NCBI GenBank assembly: GCA_023213395.1
Contig: CM041465.1
Span: 102,431,741-102,495,740 of the forward strand
Origin: Cycas panzhihuaensis
Taxonomy: Eukaryota; Cycadophyta
Direction: 5' to 3'
DNA: 64,000 bases
This document shows positions 23,929 to 34,690 of this stretch, in pieces. How positions within the stretch are numbered: the first letter of the stretch is position 1; every line of letters starts with the position of its first letter. The notes below the pieces were generated by a model. It was given only the letters and a program-made list of their open reading frames with translations. It did not search any database and was not told where the DNA came from. The translations under genes and the position numbers were made by a program.

Positions 23929-26514
23929 AACACCATTAGGAGAAAGGCCAAGGTAAGATAATCACTTTCAATTCTTATGTAGGTTTGTGTATTAAAGTCA
24001 TATGGGATTAACAGTTTTCACATTTTTGTACGTAAGCATAAGCATTTTTAAATAAGGTGGGATAATAATAATCCATATGAAGGATATGTTGGTCCATAGA
24101 CCAGCCACCAAAATATCCGCCACATGTTCCTTCATGGTATTTTGTTAAGGCTAGAAGTGTTTCATTAGGAGAAAGGCATCTTAATAGAATTCCATCAAAA
24201 GAATGTTTATAAAGTACACCATCAAGAAAGAGATATTATTTAGTAGAATCTCAAAATTTTCTTCTCTTTTTATCCTCTTGTGCCAACATACCTACTAATT
24301 ATTCTTTTATGGATGAAGTATATAGGATAAAAGGTTTATCAAGCCTTATTGGAGTAAGCATATGTACTAAGAATAATGCTTACTTCAATTAAAAGACTCT
24401 TGAACTTGAGGAGTCCACCATAATTCAACGTCTTTCCTTAAAAAATTCATGCTAAGCTTAGTATCCAAAGTAAAATTAGCAATAAATCATCTCAAAAAAC
24501 CAAGTCTACCTAAAAAGGATTTAATTTATTTTTTATTTTTATGAAGAGATATATCAACAATTATCCTAATTTTATTAGGATCTATTCTAATCCCATCGTA
24601 GGAGATGATGTTACCTAACATTCTTCCTAATATCACAATAAATACATATTTAGATGGATTAAGACAGATAAAATTTTTACATCTTTTAAAAATTATTCTT
24701 AGGTCATGGACATGATCATGTCTTTTGTAAGAAAGAGCAAGCATATCATCTAAGTAAATGGAAATAATATTACTAATTAGATCATGGAAAATATGAACCA
24801 TTACTCTTTGATAAGTAGCACTAATATTTTTTAATCCAAAAGGCATAACCTTGTAAATAAAAGTATCCTAAGGAGTAGTAAATGCAATCTTATGATGATC
24901 TTAAGGTGAGATAGAGATCTTATTATAACCAAAAAGGCCATCCATAAGGGACATCACCTCAAAACTAGTCATTTGATCCCAAATCTGATCAAGAAAAGGG
25001 AGAGAAAAATTATTCTTAGGACAAGCATCGTTAATGTCCCAAAAGTTAATGCAAGTTTAGATTGAACCATTTTTCTTTGTAACTGAAACGATACTAGAAA
25101 CCCATTGAGAGTAATCCATACTCTTAATGAATCTAATCCTTAATAATTTCTCCACCTCTTGTTTAATAGCGACAGAAAGACATGGGTGAATGGGTCACTA
25201 TTTTTGGTGTTTAGGTTTAATGCCAAGAGTGTTAGTGATATTGTATTCAATAACTTAGAGATCTAGATTGTATATATTATTATAGTCCCAAGCAAAAAAT
25301 TATGAAACTAATAAAAAAGATCCTTAAATTGAGAAATCTCTTGAGAGGTACAATTAGCTTCCAACTTAATAATCTTAGGGGTATCGCCTACTTCTAACTC
25401 AATGTCTATAGTTTACTTTATGAGCATAGTATTTCCTTCTTCAAAGTGAGGAGGAGCATGTTCTATAAGAGAAATTATCTCCTGAGGTAAAAAATAATCA
25501 ACTAATGGTAAATCAAGTTGTATTGCTTTTAAAAAACCCAACCTATATTAGCTGGAGGGAAGATTAGGAGATGATCCTACTAGATATTCGAGAATCGCCT
25601 TATTGTTTTCAAAGTGATCTAAATGAAAAAAATCAACGATGAGTAAATTCTTTGGTAGATTAATGAACAAAGAAGAAGACTTAGAATATAAGGGATAATC
25701 AACCAAAGAGCTTGGATAGGTGGGAACAAACTTAATTATTGATGAAACTTGAGAGAAAAGAATAGGTCTATCAATAAATTCCCAACTTGATATAGAGGTT
25801 CATTCAAATTCTTAATGGTAAGAATAATGATCTTGATTAGACAAAGACATCAAAATGAGGGATGAGGAAGAAGTATTAATCAAATAATGAGAGGGAAAGG
25901 AAATAGTAGAAACTAAATTCACTTTTTATACTCAAGTGGGGGTAATTTGATTCCTTTGAAGTATATCACATAAATTAATAACCTCTCCATTTGATTCTAG
26001 GTCTAAGTGCCTATGCAATACCATCTTCTTCTCATGTCTATTTAACCATATAACAAAAAGATAAGACTAAGAGAAAATAGGTATAACATTAATAGGCACA
26101 TCATATAGAAATGAAATTACATTATTAGTCAAAGAATCATTCGTAATGGAAGAAACTAAATTATTTACCATCAAAGGCAAATATAAGACCTGTGAGAAAT
26201 GGCTTTGATAGAAAAAGGACCATTTATATCAATAGCTTCACTCATAAGCATTTCCTCACAAGATGTAATAGAATGTGAATTTATTTCTTCATTACAAGAA
26301 GAAGAGAAAATCGAAGACAGATAAGTCAAACCAAAAGACTAAGAATCAGATGAGGAAACTAGTAAAATCAGGACAATCTCCACCAAATCAATGTCCTATA
26401 CTTCTCCCTAAGGAGGAGGAGTTTTAATGGCAAAGTATTAGCCTAAACCTAATGATTGAAAGAAATACTCTAAAGAGTTAGATGTCTCACCAGGCTTAGA
26501 AAGGGTCTAAACAA
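23929..26514 (-). pseudogene. G3 pol remnant: RT, RNase H edge, integrase zinc domain
   Basis: On the minus strand, from 26514 down: a linker; the pre-RT block with SVAIKQEVEKLLRIRFIKS near 25130-25200; then RT. RT includes SQWVSSIVSVTKKNGS and DINDACPKNNFSLPFLDQI near 24980-25110, and MPFGLKNISATYQRVM with IYLDDML (YLDD at 24756-24745). This continues to FLGRLGFLRWFIANFT near 24480. RNase H is mostly lost. The integrase H2C2 domain follows near 23960-24230: DGVLYKHSFDGILLRCLS, KYHEGTCGG, and CENC at the end. These motifs are typical of the Tat branch of plant gypsy. The integrase core is missing at the C4 boundary. The right end joins gag-PR at 37117 once C5 is removed. Confidence 0.82.
26510..26514. 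repeat. Target-site duplication of C5, left copy
   Basis: AACAA directly precedes the 5' LTR of C5. The right copy at 37117-37121 is AATAA, a single C to T difference. Confidence 0.7.
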
Positions 26515-26901
26515 TGTTGGGGTTAATGCTCATCACCCCACTCCCACCTTCCAACTAGGAGTGCACACCTCACTCTCATCAATTTACACATGTAGATGCT
26601 CACATGTGTAGGTAAGTATAAGGTAAGGTTGATTTGATTTAAGTTAATTTGGGCTAAGTTATTATTTTATTATTATTTAAATTTTAGGGGTTGAGGAGTT
26701 TCCCTCCTCCCCCAAACTATATATTTTGAGGGGTGTACAAACCTGGTGTCTTTAGATAACACCAACTTTTGGATATTTGTAATGCTCTCTTACAAAAATT
26801 ATTTAAATACAAAAGATCTTATGTTTATACAACAATCATATATTGATCTATGATTATTTGTTTATGTTCTGCCCTATTCTCCATCAGTTTATTTTCCTAC
26901 A
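26515..26901 (+). repeat. 5' LTR of C5
   Basis: It starts TGTTGGGGTTAATGC and ends TTTTCCTACA, matching 36729-37116 along its whole length with mostly transition differences. It contains ACTATATATTTTGAGG near 26717, a TATA-like element. Confidence 0.9.
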
Positions 26902-26903
26902 TT

Positions 26904-26915
26904 TGGTATAAGAGC
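26904..26915 (+). other. Primer-binding site of C5
   Basis: TGGTATAAGAGC lies two bases after the LTR, one change from the tRNA-iMet complement. A second, weaker copy of LTR end plus primer site (TTTTTCTACATCTGTTATTAGAG) follows about 41 bp downstream, near 26933-26955. Confidence 0.8.
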
Positions 26916-26955
26916 TATTTGGGCCTACATTATTTTTCTACATCTGTTATTAGAG

Positions 26956-27898
26956 TGAGTTGATCTATTAGCATTTTATTAGATTGTTGAAGTTTTTGAA
27001 GAAGAAGGAAGATTTATTAGTGTTTTGAGGCAGATCTACTCACAAGCTAACAAATATTAGTTATATTCATTTTGTAAAGTTTATTAGAAAGTTTCTTGTA
27101 TTTTTTATTAGAGATTTGATTATTCTTGAGTTATACTTTTGAAATAACAAATATATTTTATATTTATTTTTCAGATTTGTGTAGGTGCATAGCTGCAAAC
27201 ATCAAATATCAAGTTTCTACCACTTTACAAGAGGTTTTATCAACAAGTTTTATATATTTCTTTCAAATATTTAACCTTTTTCAAGCATATTTTATCTATT
27301 TATCTAATACATTTTTCACATCTATGCAGGAGCACAGCTACAAGCAATATTTATTCGAAAGTTTTCTTTATATTTCTTCAGATCTGCACATATTATCAAA
27401 TATTTGATTGTTTTTCTAGTTTATTTACTTTAGATCTATAATATTTATTTTATATCTGCAATATTTGTTTCAAATCTACAATATTAGTTGCAGATCTACA
27501 ATATTTACTTTAGATCTATAATACTTACTTTAGATCTATAATATTTAAAGTTTTCTTTCAGATCTATATATTTTATCATATATTTGACTATTTTCTCAAG
27601 TTTTTTTTTAGATCTGTAAGTTTTTGTGCATATTTAGCCCAATAAGCCATATATTACAATAGATTTGCCTACTGGAAAAATCTGTTTGAAGCTTTGATTT
27701 ATGTAGAAGAAGATCTCATCTTTGGAAGTCAACCTACTACAAATTTACTACAATTGCATACCAGGTTCTTCATATTTTTATTCAGATTTAAACATATATT
27801 TCTTGGTTCTCTGATATATCTGCTGCAATATATTTGAAAAGATCTCAAATACAAATATATATACATTTTGTTTGTGATATATTTTTGATAATATATTT
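26956..27898 (+). other. C5 leader with AGATCT-type tandem repeats
   Basis: AT-rich, no coding signal. Between about 27428 and 27560 units like AGATCTATAATATTTACTTT recur five or six times with variation (AGATCTACAATATTTACTTT, CAAATCTACAATATTAG). AGATCTG words continue sporadically from 27170 to 27860. Confidence 0.55.
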
Positions 27899-28172
27899 GA
27901 AATTTTTTTGGTTTTCTTGGCAACTTCATTATATGATCCTTCATTAGCCCTTTGGATATTTGAACTTTCCTTAATTTAGCCATTTCATAGGCTTATTTTA
28001 TTGATTTATTTTCATTAACATATTTAAAAGATCTAGCATATAGTTCACGCAAGACCTCCTCAACTTGCTTATGGTTTCTATGCATTGCTTCAGTTGCTAA
28101 AACACTGACCTTATTATTATTTCCTATCTCGTCAATTCTTTCTTGTATGAGAATGCCACTTGCATGAAGGCC
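27899..28172 (-). pseudogene. Second open frame of captured fragment
   Basis: Read on the minus strand from 28172, 91 codons are open except one TAA at 27995-27993. It begins GLHASGILIQERIDEIGNNN, then a helical charged stretch (VSVLATEAMHRNHKQVEEVL), then a Lys/Arg-rich end (KLPRKPKKF). Its start could continue the adjacent PPR frame after a frameshift, since AGL--EA--IL-EM is the usual next PPR helix, but the rest matches nothing I recognise. It is antisense to C5 and ends where leader repeats begin. Confidence 0.45.
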
Positions 28173-28186
28173 AAATGTAGTATTGA

Positions 28187-28405
28187 ATTCAGAAGAGCAT
28201 TGTATGTTATTCTACCTAGAGTATACCCCAATGCTTTCATCTCTTTGAAAATCTCTATTGCTTCTTCATACAGTTCTTCTCTTCCATAGGTAGTTATAAG
28301 GATATTATAGGTGTATTCATCAGGTTGAAACCCTTGCTCTTTCATCTTTACAAATAGCAATAAAACTCTATTCCAAGAATTACCCATTTTCCATATACAT
28401 CAAAG
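28187..28405 (-). pseudogene. Captured PPR protein gene fragment
   Basis: The minus-strand frame reads DVYGK, then after a one-base loss near 28393 MGNSWNRVLLLFVKMKEQGF, QPDEYTYNILITTYGREELY, EEAIEIFKEMKALGYTLGRI and TYNALLN. These are two pentatricopeptide repeats, each about 35 residues with the helix-turn-helix pattern P-x-x-x-TYN-LI---GR----EA--IF-EM. The DVYGKMG lead-in is typical of a land-plant PPR family whose members usually have well over ten repeats and act in chloroplast or mitochondrial RNA processing. Here only about 67 residues remain, with no start, no targeting peptide and no flanking repeats. It lies inside C5, antisense to it, so it is best read as captured host sequence. 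Confidence 0.75.
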
Positions 28406-28748
28406 CAAATAGGTTATTAACACACTTGTATTCTACAATGTGTATTAGATTCTGTCTTAAGGTGATTAACCTCTTTTTAATCGTGTGAATTCTGTGAGAT
28501 TATATGCTATTAAATTATTATTTTCTGTCACCTGGAAAAAGATGTCCATTTGACTATTCTGTAGTCATCATACACTCATAATGAGTGACAGACTCTAGCA
28601 CAAAGGCTGAGCAATTATGTTCATACTATATCCACTCTGATAGTATTTGGCCCTATATAACCCTAAGCATATGAGGGTATACGCCCTGCTATCAATCTGT
28701 TAGTCCATAAGAATACACATTGTCCCCCATCTACGTAAGTCTCTAAAT
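28406..28748. other. Non-repetitive flank of the PPR fragment, left of C6
   Basis: No reading frame or LTR motif is recognised. It shares with 34056-34690 a base composition unlike the surrounding retroelement debris. It may be intron or upstream sequence captured with the PPR exon. Confidence 0.35.
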
Positions 28749-28753
28749 ATCAT
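28749..28753. repeat. Target-site duplication of C6, left copy
   Basis: ATCAT before the 5' LTR is identical to ATCAT at 34051-34055 after the 3' LTR. Confidence 0.9.
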
Positions 28754-29386
28754 TGCTAGGTATTGTGACAACAATTATAGGCCTAAAATTATGGTATGTT
28801 TTTGGTGTAGTTTCCCCCCTTAATCTTTCTCAAGGGGTTCCAAGGGGGGCGGGGGGCGGGGGGTGTGGGGGGGTGGAACACCCCCCATTAGGAGGGGGTT
28901 CAGGGGCGATAGCCCCCGACCCAAAAAATTGACCATGTAAACCTTATCAAAGTGTAAAGAGAATCAAGGTCATTCAATACAAATACCCTAGATTCTACGG
29001 TTGAGATTTCGGTCTTAGATGTCCTCTCATGTAGCCCATTTTTAGGGCTTTTCTTATTATGTTGTAATATTATGTAATGTACAGTGGAGAGGGCGATAAC
29101 TAATTATTGTTCCAGAGAGCACTCTGTATCTGTGATATATTGTTTCTCCATTCTACAGCAATAAAGATCGATACCTTTCCTGTGTGGATGTTTTCCTAGC
29201 AGACTGCTAGGGTTTTACTACGTTATATCGGGTGCACATGTGATGTTTGACTTTCATTGTCTTGTTATTATATAATCTCTGATTTTAGAACTTGCATGTA
29301 ATTTTATGTTTCTATTTCTGTAACTAGTTGTAATAAAGTAATAGATCTTGGTAGCTGTTAAAGGGTTGGACCTTCTATTCTCAACA
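28754..29386 (+). repeat. 5' LTR of C6
   Basis: It starts TGCTAGGTATTG and ends TCTCAACA. It contains a G-quadruplex-prone tract (28844-28873), a GGGGC-GATA-GCCCC hairpin (28903-28916) and AATAAAG near 29161, a likely poly(A) signal. Confidence 0.93.
28844..28873 (+). other. G-quadruplex motif in the 5' LTR of C6
   Basis: Four guanine runs of 6, 6, 6 and 7 are separated by loops C, C and TGT. This satisfies the G3+N1-7 rule with very short loops. The matching place in the 3' LTR (about 33510-33540) lacks the runs. Confidence 0.85.
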
Positions 29387-29388
29387 AG

Positions 29389-29400
29389 TGGTATCAGAGC
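29389..29400 (+). other. Primer-binding site of C6
   Basis: TGGTATCAGAGC is an exact complement of the plant initiator-Met tRNA 3' end, two bases after the LTR. Confidence 0.93.
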
Positions 29401-29458
29401 CACTCTTTTTCTTGTAGCAAGTTTGTGAAAGTTTTTGGTGTCGGCTTTTCTACACCAA

Positions 29459-32400
29459 ATGGCAAAACTAGCAAGTGCAAAGTTTGAGGTGGAGAAATTC
29501 AATGGCAAGAATAACTTTGAGTTGTAGAAGCTAAAAGTGTACGCTATTCTTGTATAATAGGGTTTGTATAAAGCCTTGCAGGAAAATCGAAGAAACCCAC
29601 AGGGATGGACGATGATGAATGAGATGATTTAGACAAAAAGGCACTTAGCATAATACGATTGTGTGTGGCAGATGAAGTTTGTTTAACATCACAGGAGAGC
29701 AAACAACAATAGGATTATGGACCTGGTTGGAAGGCCTGTATATGACCAAATCAGTAACGAACTAAATCTACCTGAAGAGGCAACTGTACTCGTTACAAAT
29801 AAAGGAAGGTATAAAAATTGCTGACCATTTAAATGTTTTCAATACTCTTATTTGTCAGTTGACTAGTATCGATGTTAAAATTGTGGATAAAGACAAGGTA
29901 GTTACCCTGTTATGCTCATTACCTAAATCCTGGGATAATATTGTCACCTCAATCAGTTTTAGCACTACAGATGAATTGGAATATTACTCTGTTGTGAGTG
30001 CTTTGCTAATGGAAGAAGTGCAGAGGAAGTCTAGTCTTGAAACCTCCACACCAGAAGCCATGATAGCAAGGGGTAGAATTTTTGAGAGAGGACAAAACTA
30101 CAGGGATACATCGAGATCCAAGTCAAAGAGCAAAAAGAGTAAGCTCAGGTGTTGGCATTGTAATAAGATCAGTCACCTCAAGAAGGATTGTTACAAAAGG
30201 AAGGAGTTCTAGAAAAAAGAAGATCCTACCAAGGAGGCGAATCAAGTGGAGTCAAATCAAGGTATGGATGATGATGTCTTAGTTGCTTGTAATGTTTTTC
30301 ATTATCACCATGACTAGTTATTAGATTCAGGTGCTATGCACCACATGTGTCCACATAGGAGTTGGTTCTCATCATATCAACCTCTTGATGGTGGTGATGT
30401 GTTTATGGGAAATGAAGTTTTTTATAAGATAGTGGGCATTGGTAGTATCAGAATTAAGATGTTCAATGGGGTAGTCAGAATATTAACTGAGGTTAAACAT
30501 ATACCTAATTTGAAAAGGAATCTGATTTCCTTAGGCGAATTAGATTCAGGTGGTTTTAATCATACAGGTCATGAAGGAGTCCTAAAGGTGTCAAAGGGCG
30601 CCTTGGTTGTTATAAAAGCCTTAAAAAGAGGAAATCTTTATATTTTAGTAGGAAGTATAGATGTCAGCTAAGCAGCTATAATGTCAAAGACTGCAGAAGA
30701 TCTTGCTCAGTTATGGCATCAAAGACTTGGGCACATGAGTGAGAAAGGACTTAAGGTGCTGATAAACCGTAAGTTGCTTCTTAACTTACAGCCTTCAGAT
30801 TTGGCTTTCTGTAAACATTGTGTTTTTGGAAAATAATGTAGACTTAGGTTTAAAGTAGGGAGTCACACTAGTAAAGGCATTTTGGATTACATACATTCAG
30901 ATGTATGGGGACCAGCCCCTAAAATATCTTGTGGAGGATCATTGTATTTTGTCACATTTATAGATGATTACTCTAGGAAGGTATGGGTCTATTTTTTGAA
31001 AATGAAATCTAAAGTTTTCAGTGTGTTTAAGTAGTTCAAGGCTTTAGTTAAGAATAGTACTGGTAAGATAATCAAATGTTTAAGAACTGACAATGGAGGT
31101 GAGTTCAACTCCTTGGAATTTAAGAACTATTACAGAGAAGCTGGGATCAAAAGACACAAGACCACTAGCTATACTCCATAGCAAAATGGCATTGTTGAGC
31201 ACATGAATAGGACACTCTTAGAAAGAGCAAGAAGCACGCTAAGTAATATAGGAGTGGAGCAGGGCTTGTGGGCAGAAGCTGTTTGAATAGCTTGCTATCT
31301 GGTAAATAGGTCACCATCAGTTGCAATAGATTGTAAGATTCCTGAAGAGGTATGGACTGGACATCCATGTGATTATTCAAATTTAAAAGTTTTTGGTTGT
31401 GAGGCTTATGCCTGGACTAACAAAAGTAAATGTTCAAAGTTAGACCCAAAATACAAGAGATATATCTTTATTGGTTATGGTGATAAGGATGGTGTGAAGG
31501 GATACAGGTTGTGGGATCTTACTACCCACAAAATCTCCATTAACAGAGATGTCATATTTGATGAATCTCCCCTTGTAAAATCAGACAGTGTAAAAGCTAA
31601 AATAAAACAGGAGTAGCAAGATGAACATCAACAAGTTAAGTTTGAAATGCAACCATCTGTGGAATCAGAAGAGCATGAAGATCTTTCTAAAGATGAATCA
31701 GCAACAAATTCACAGGAATATATGGACACTCCTTTGCCAACAGTTAGAAGATCTATACAAGTTAGTCATCCACCTGACATGTACAACCCTTCTATTTCTA
31801 TTGCTTTAGTTTCTAATGATGGTGAGCCCACACGTTATCAAGAAGCAGTAGATGATATCCATGGAGAGAAGTGGATCAGGGCTATGCAGGAAGAGATAGA
31901 TGCCTTGAAGAAAAATCATTCATGGGACTTGGTAGAACTTCCACATGGCAAGAAGACTATTAGTTGCAGGTGGGTTTTCAAACAGAAAATGGATGTTTAT
32001 GGAATGGTTGATAAATACAGGGCACGACTAGTGGCAAAAGGCTTTATAGAGAAAGTAGGTATTGATTTTCATGTGATCTTTTCACCAGTAGTTAAACTTG
32101 TTTCAATTTGAGTGCTATTAGCATTGGTAGCTTCTCTCAATTTGGAGTTGGAGCAGTTAGATGTAAAAATAGCTTTTCTACATGGAGATTTAGATGAGAA
32201 GATCTATATGGATCAACCAAAGGGGTTTGTACAAGATGGTAGGAAAAGACTTATTTGTAAGCTTAAGAAATCATTGTATGGCCTGAAGCAATCACCTAGG
32301 TAGTGGTACAAGAAGTTTGATGCCTTCATGGAGAGCCAAAATTTTAAAAGAAGTGAGTATGATCATTGTGTTTACTTCAAATTTATGGACAATAACTTAT

Positions 32401-33366
32401 TCATTATCTTGGTGTTATATGTTGATGACATGCTGGTTACAAGCAAGAGCATGGTAGAAATCAATAAGCTAAAGGCTCAATTGGCTAGGACTTTTGATAT
32501 GAAGGATCTAGGAGTTGTAAAATAAATCTTAGGCATGGAGATACACAGAGATAGGAAAAGTGGTAAGCTATGGTTATCACAGCAGAAATATGTAGAGAAG
32601 GTGCTAACCAGGTTTGGGATGGCAAATGTGAAACCAGTGAGTATCCCATTGGCTTTCCACTTCGAGCTTTCATCTAATATAAGTCCTAGTAGTGAAGAAG
32701 AAAAGGCTTATATGTCTCATGCGCCTTATGCTAGTGCAGTAGGAAGTTTGATGTATGCCATGGTATGTACAAGACCTAATATTTCACATGCAGTCGATTT
32801 AGTTAGCAGGTTTATGGCAAAACCAAGAAAGGAACATTGGGCTGCAGTGAAATGGGTGCTTCAGCATTTGAGAGGCACTAGTGATTACTGCATCACCTTT
32901 GGAGGCAGTGTCGTGTTTGTGGATACATCAATTCAGATTTTGTAGGAGATTTAGATAAAAGAAGGTCTACTTTAGGTTATGTTTTCACTCTTGCAAATGG
33001 TCTAGTTAGTTGGATGTCCAAATTGCATAGCACAATTGTATCACAACCACTAAGTGAATATATTATCAAGACACATGCTTGTAAAGAAGCAATCTAGTTA
33101 CAGGGTCTATTGGTTGAGCTTCAAAGGAGACAAGAAAATATAAAGGTATTTTGTGACAGCAAAGTGCCATTTACCTAGCCAAGAATCCAGCTTATCATAG
33201 TAGAACAAAGCATATTGCTCTTAAGTACCATTTTGTTAGACAGGTTATGGAAGCAGGTGGGGTGGCACTTGAGAAGATTCACACAAATCAAAATTGTGTT
33301 AATATATTCATAAAACCAGTACCATTAGAGAAGTTCAAATGGTGTTTGACTTCTCTTGGCTTGTAG
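29459..33366 (+). pseudogene. C6 gag-pol polyprotein, nearly full length
   Basis: ATG at 29459 (MAKLASAKFEVEKFNG) and TAG at 33364-33366 (KWCLTSLGL end), about 1300 codons. Gag: LNLPE-like core, LLCSLPKSWDN near 29905, and knuckle CWHCNKISHLKKDC near 30150-30195. Protease DSGAMHHMC with DSG intact (Asp at 30324-30326). Integrase: YIHSDVWGP near 30892-30918, TDNGGEFNS near 31088 and NGIVEHMNRTLLER, so the D, D and E positions survive. RT starts near 31860, with YVDD near 32418-32429. RNase H is near 32920-33260. Stops include TAG at 29525-29527 (Trp), TAATAG near 29552, TGA near 29619 (Trp), TAG at 30315-30317 (Trp), and TAG near 31180 (first Gln of QQNG). Single frameshifts occur near 29690, 32930 and 33150. 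Not functional, but the catalytic residues are mostly kept. Confidence 0.93.
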
Positions 33367-33410
33367 AAAAGATGATGAAGGATCGAGGATAGGTAGTGGA
33401 TAATTGTTGT

Positions 33411-33422
33411 CAAGGTGGAGAT
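33411..33422 (+). other. Polypurine tract of C6
   Basis: CAAGGTGGAGAT directly precedes the 3' LTR start TGTTGGGTATTG, a common copia PPT form. Confidence 0.8.
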
Positions 33423-34050
33423 TGTTGGGTATTGTGACAATAATTATAGGCCTAAAATTATGGCATGTTTTTGGCGAATTTCTCTCCTTAATCTTTCTCA
33501 AGGGGTTCCAAGGGAGCCCCTGGCTGTGGGATACGGGTGGAACGCCCCCCGCTAGGAGGGGGTTTAAGGGCGATAGCCCTCGACCTGAAAATTTGACCAT
33601 GTAAACCTTATCAAAGTGTAAAGAGAATCATGGTCATTCAATACAAATACCTTAGATTCTATAGTTGAGATTTAGGTCTTGGATGTCCTCTCATGTAGCC
33701 CATTTTTAGGGCTTTTCTTATTATGTTGTAATGTTATGCAATGTACGATGGAGAGGGCGGCGACTGATTATTATTCCAGAGAGTACTCTATATCTATGAT
33801 GTATTGTTTCTCCATTCTGCAGCAATAAAGATCAATACCTTTCCTGTATGCATGTTTCCCTAGCACACTGCTAGGGTTTTACCACGTTATATCGAGTGCA
33901 CATGTGATGTTTGGCTTTCATTATCTTGTTACTGTATAATCTCTGATTTTAGAACTTGCATGTAATTTTATGTTTCCATTTCTATAACTAGTTGTAAGAA
34001 AGTAATAGATCTTGGTGGCTGTTAGAGGGTTGGACCTTCTATTCTTAACA
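33423..34050 (+). repeat. 3' LTR of C6
   Basis: It matches the 5' LTR throughout, starts TGTTGGGTATTG and ends TTCTTAACA. The hairpin is AGGGC-GATA-GCCCT here (33567-33580), and the G-run block is replaced by mixed sequence. Confidence 0.93.
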
Positions 34051-34055
34051 ATCAT
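34051..34055. repeat. Target-site duplication of C6, right copy
   Basis: ATCAT, identical to the left copy. Confidence 0.9.
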
Positions 34056-34690
34056 GAGTTCAAGTACAAATTAGATGTCACTAAAGACTATTGTCCCTGT
34101 GATCTATGTCGTCCCTATGTTGTCCGCACTTTGTTCTACCATAGTCATACAAGTTGAGCTACCCCTGCAACTTTGGATAGTCATCCTTTCATTCAAATTC
34201 GGAGGGACAGCCCTATCACATGCCACTGCTTAGTCGTTGAGAACCTAGAATCTCAATGGTTCCTCAAGGAGGCGAGAGAGTCTTCTTCTAGCAGCCTTCG
34301 CAATACGCTCCAATCTTCAGACAGATTTATGTAGAAAACATCGCTACGTTCTAGTTCACATATCATTGTTAGCTTTTGGGGATCTTGCTAACCATTTGGG
34401 CGTGCCGTTGTTCATACGACTGCAACAAAACCTACTTTGGGATTGGGATATGTGACTGATTCTGGCTAATGAAATAACCCTAACTCTCAGTACGGTTTGC
34501 TCAAAGAATTCCATCAATTTATTTTCCTACTGAGTGTGTTGGTGACTCCATTATACTGGTAGAGGAGAGCACTACGACTGCATTGAAAAAGTCATTTGTG
34601 CTATACGACATGTGGCAGCACGTCGGCGACGGATGGCGGCAGCCCTCACAACAGTGTTTTTTGATTCAATGTGTTACTTTTTATATCTTT
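34056..34690. other. CpG-containing block, right half of the sequence split by C6
   Basis: Continuous with 28406-28748 once C6 is removed. It is noticeably richer in CpG and GC (CGGCGACGGATGGCGG near 34625) than any flanking retroelement. Several hundred bases of the plus strand are lightly interrupted but give no protein family I recognise. A CPCDLC cysteine cluster near 34100 is the only motif-like element. It could be captured host gene sequence, or part of a non-LTR transposon. Confidence 0.4.

Larger units (their letters stand above)
28754..34050 (+). mobile_element. Ty1/copia element C6, the best preserved in the window
   Basis: A complete 5.3-kb copia: LTRs of 633 and 628 bp, exact 5-bp target duplication, perfect tRNA-iMet primer site, gag-pol, PPT. 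Hand comparison of the last 480 bp or so of the two LTRs gives roughly 36 differences, about 30 of them transitions. So it is not recent, but it is younger than its host C5. Gag and LTR resemblance ties it to C4. Confidence 0.95.

Noticed and set aside
28124-28405. A functional PPR gene
   Set aside because: Only about two repeats remain, with a frameshift, no start region, no targeting peptide and location inside a retroelement.
29389-29400. tRNA gene fragments
   Set aside because: The TGGTATCAGAGC-like sites are primer-binding sites next to LTR ends; there is no cloverleaf around them.
34056-34690. A CACTA or other DNA transposase, from the CPCDLC cluster
   Set aside because: A single short cysteine motif without flanking similarity or terminal repeats is not enough.
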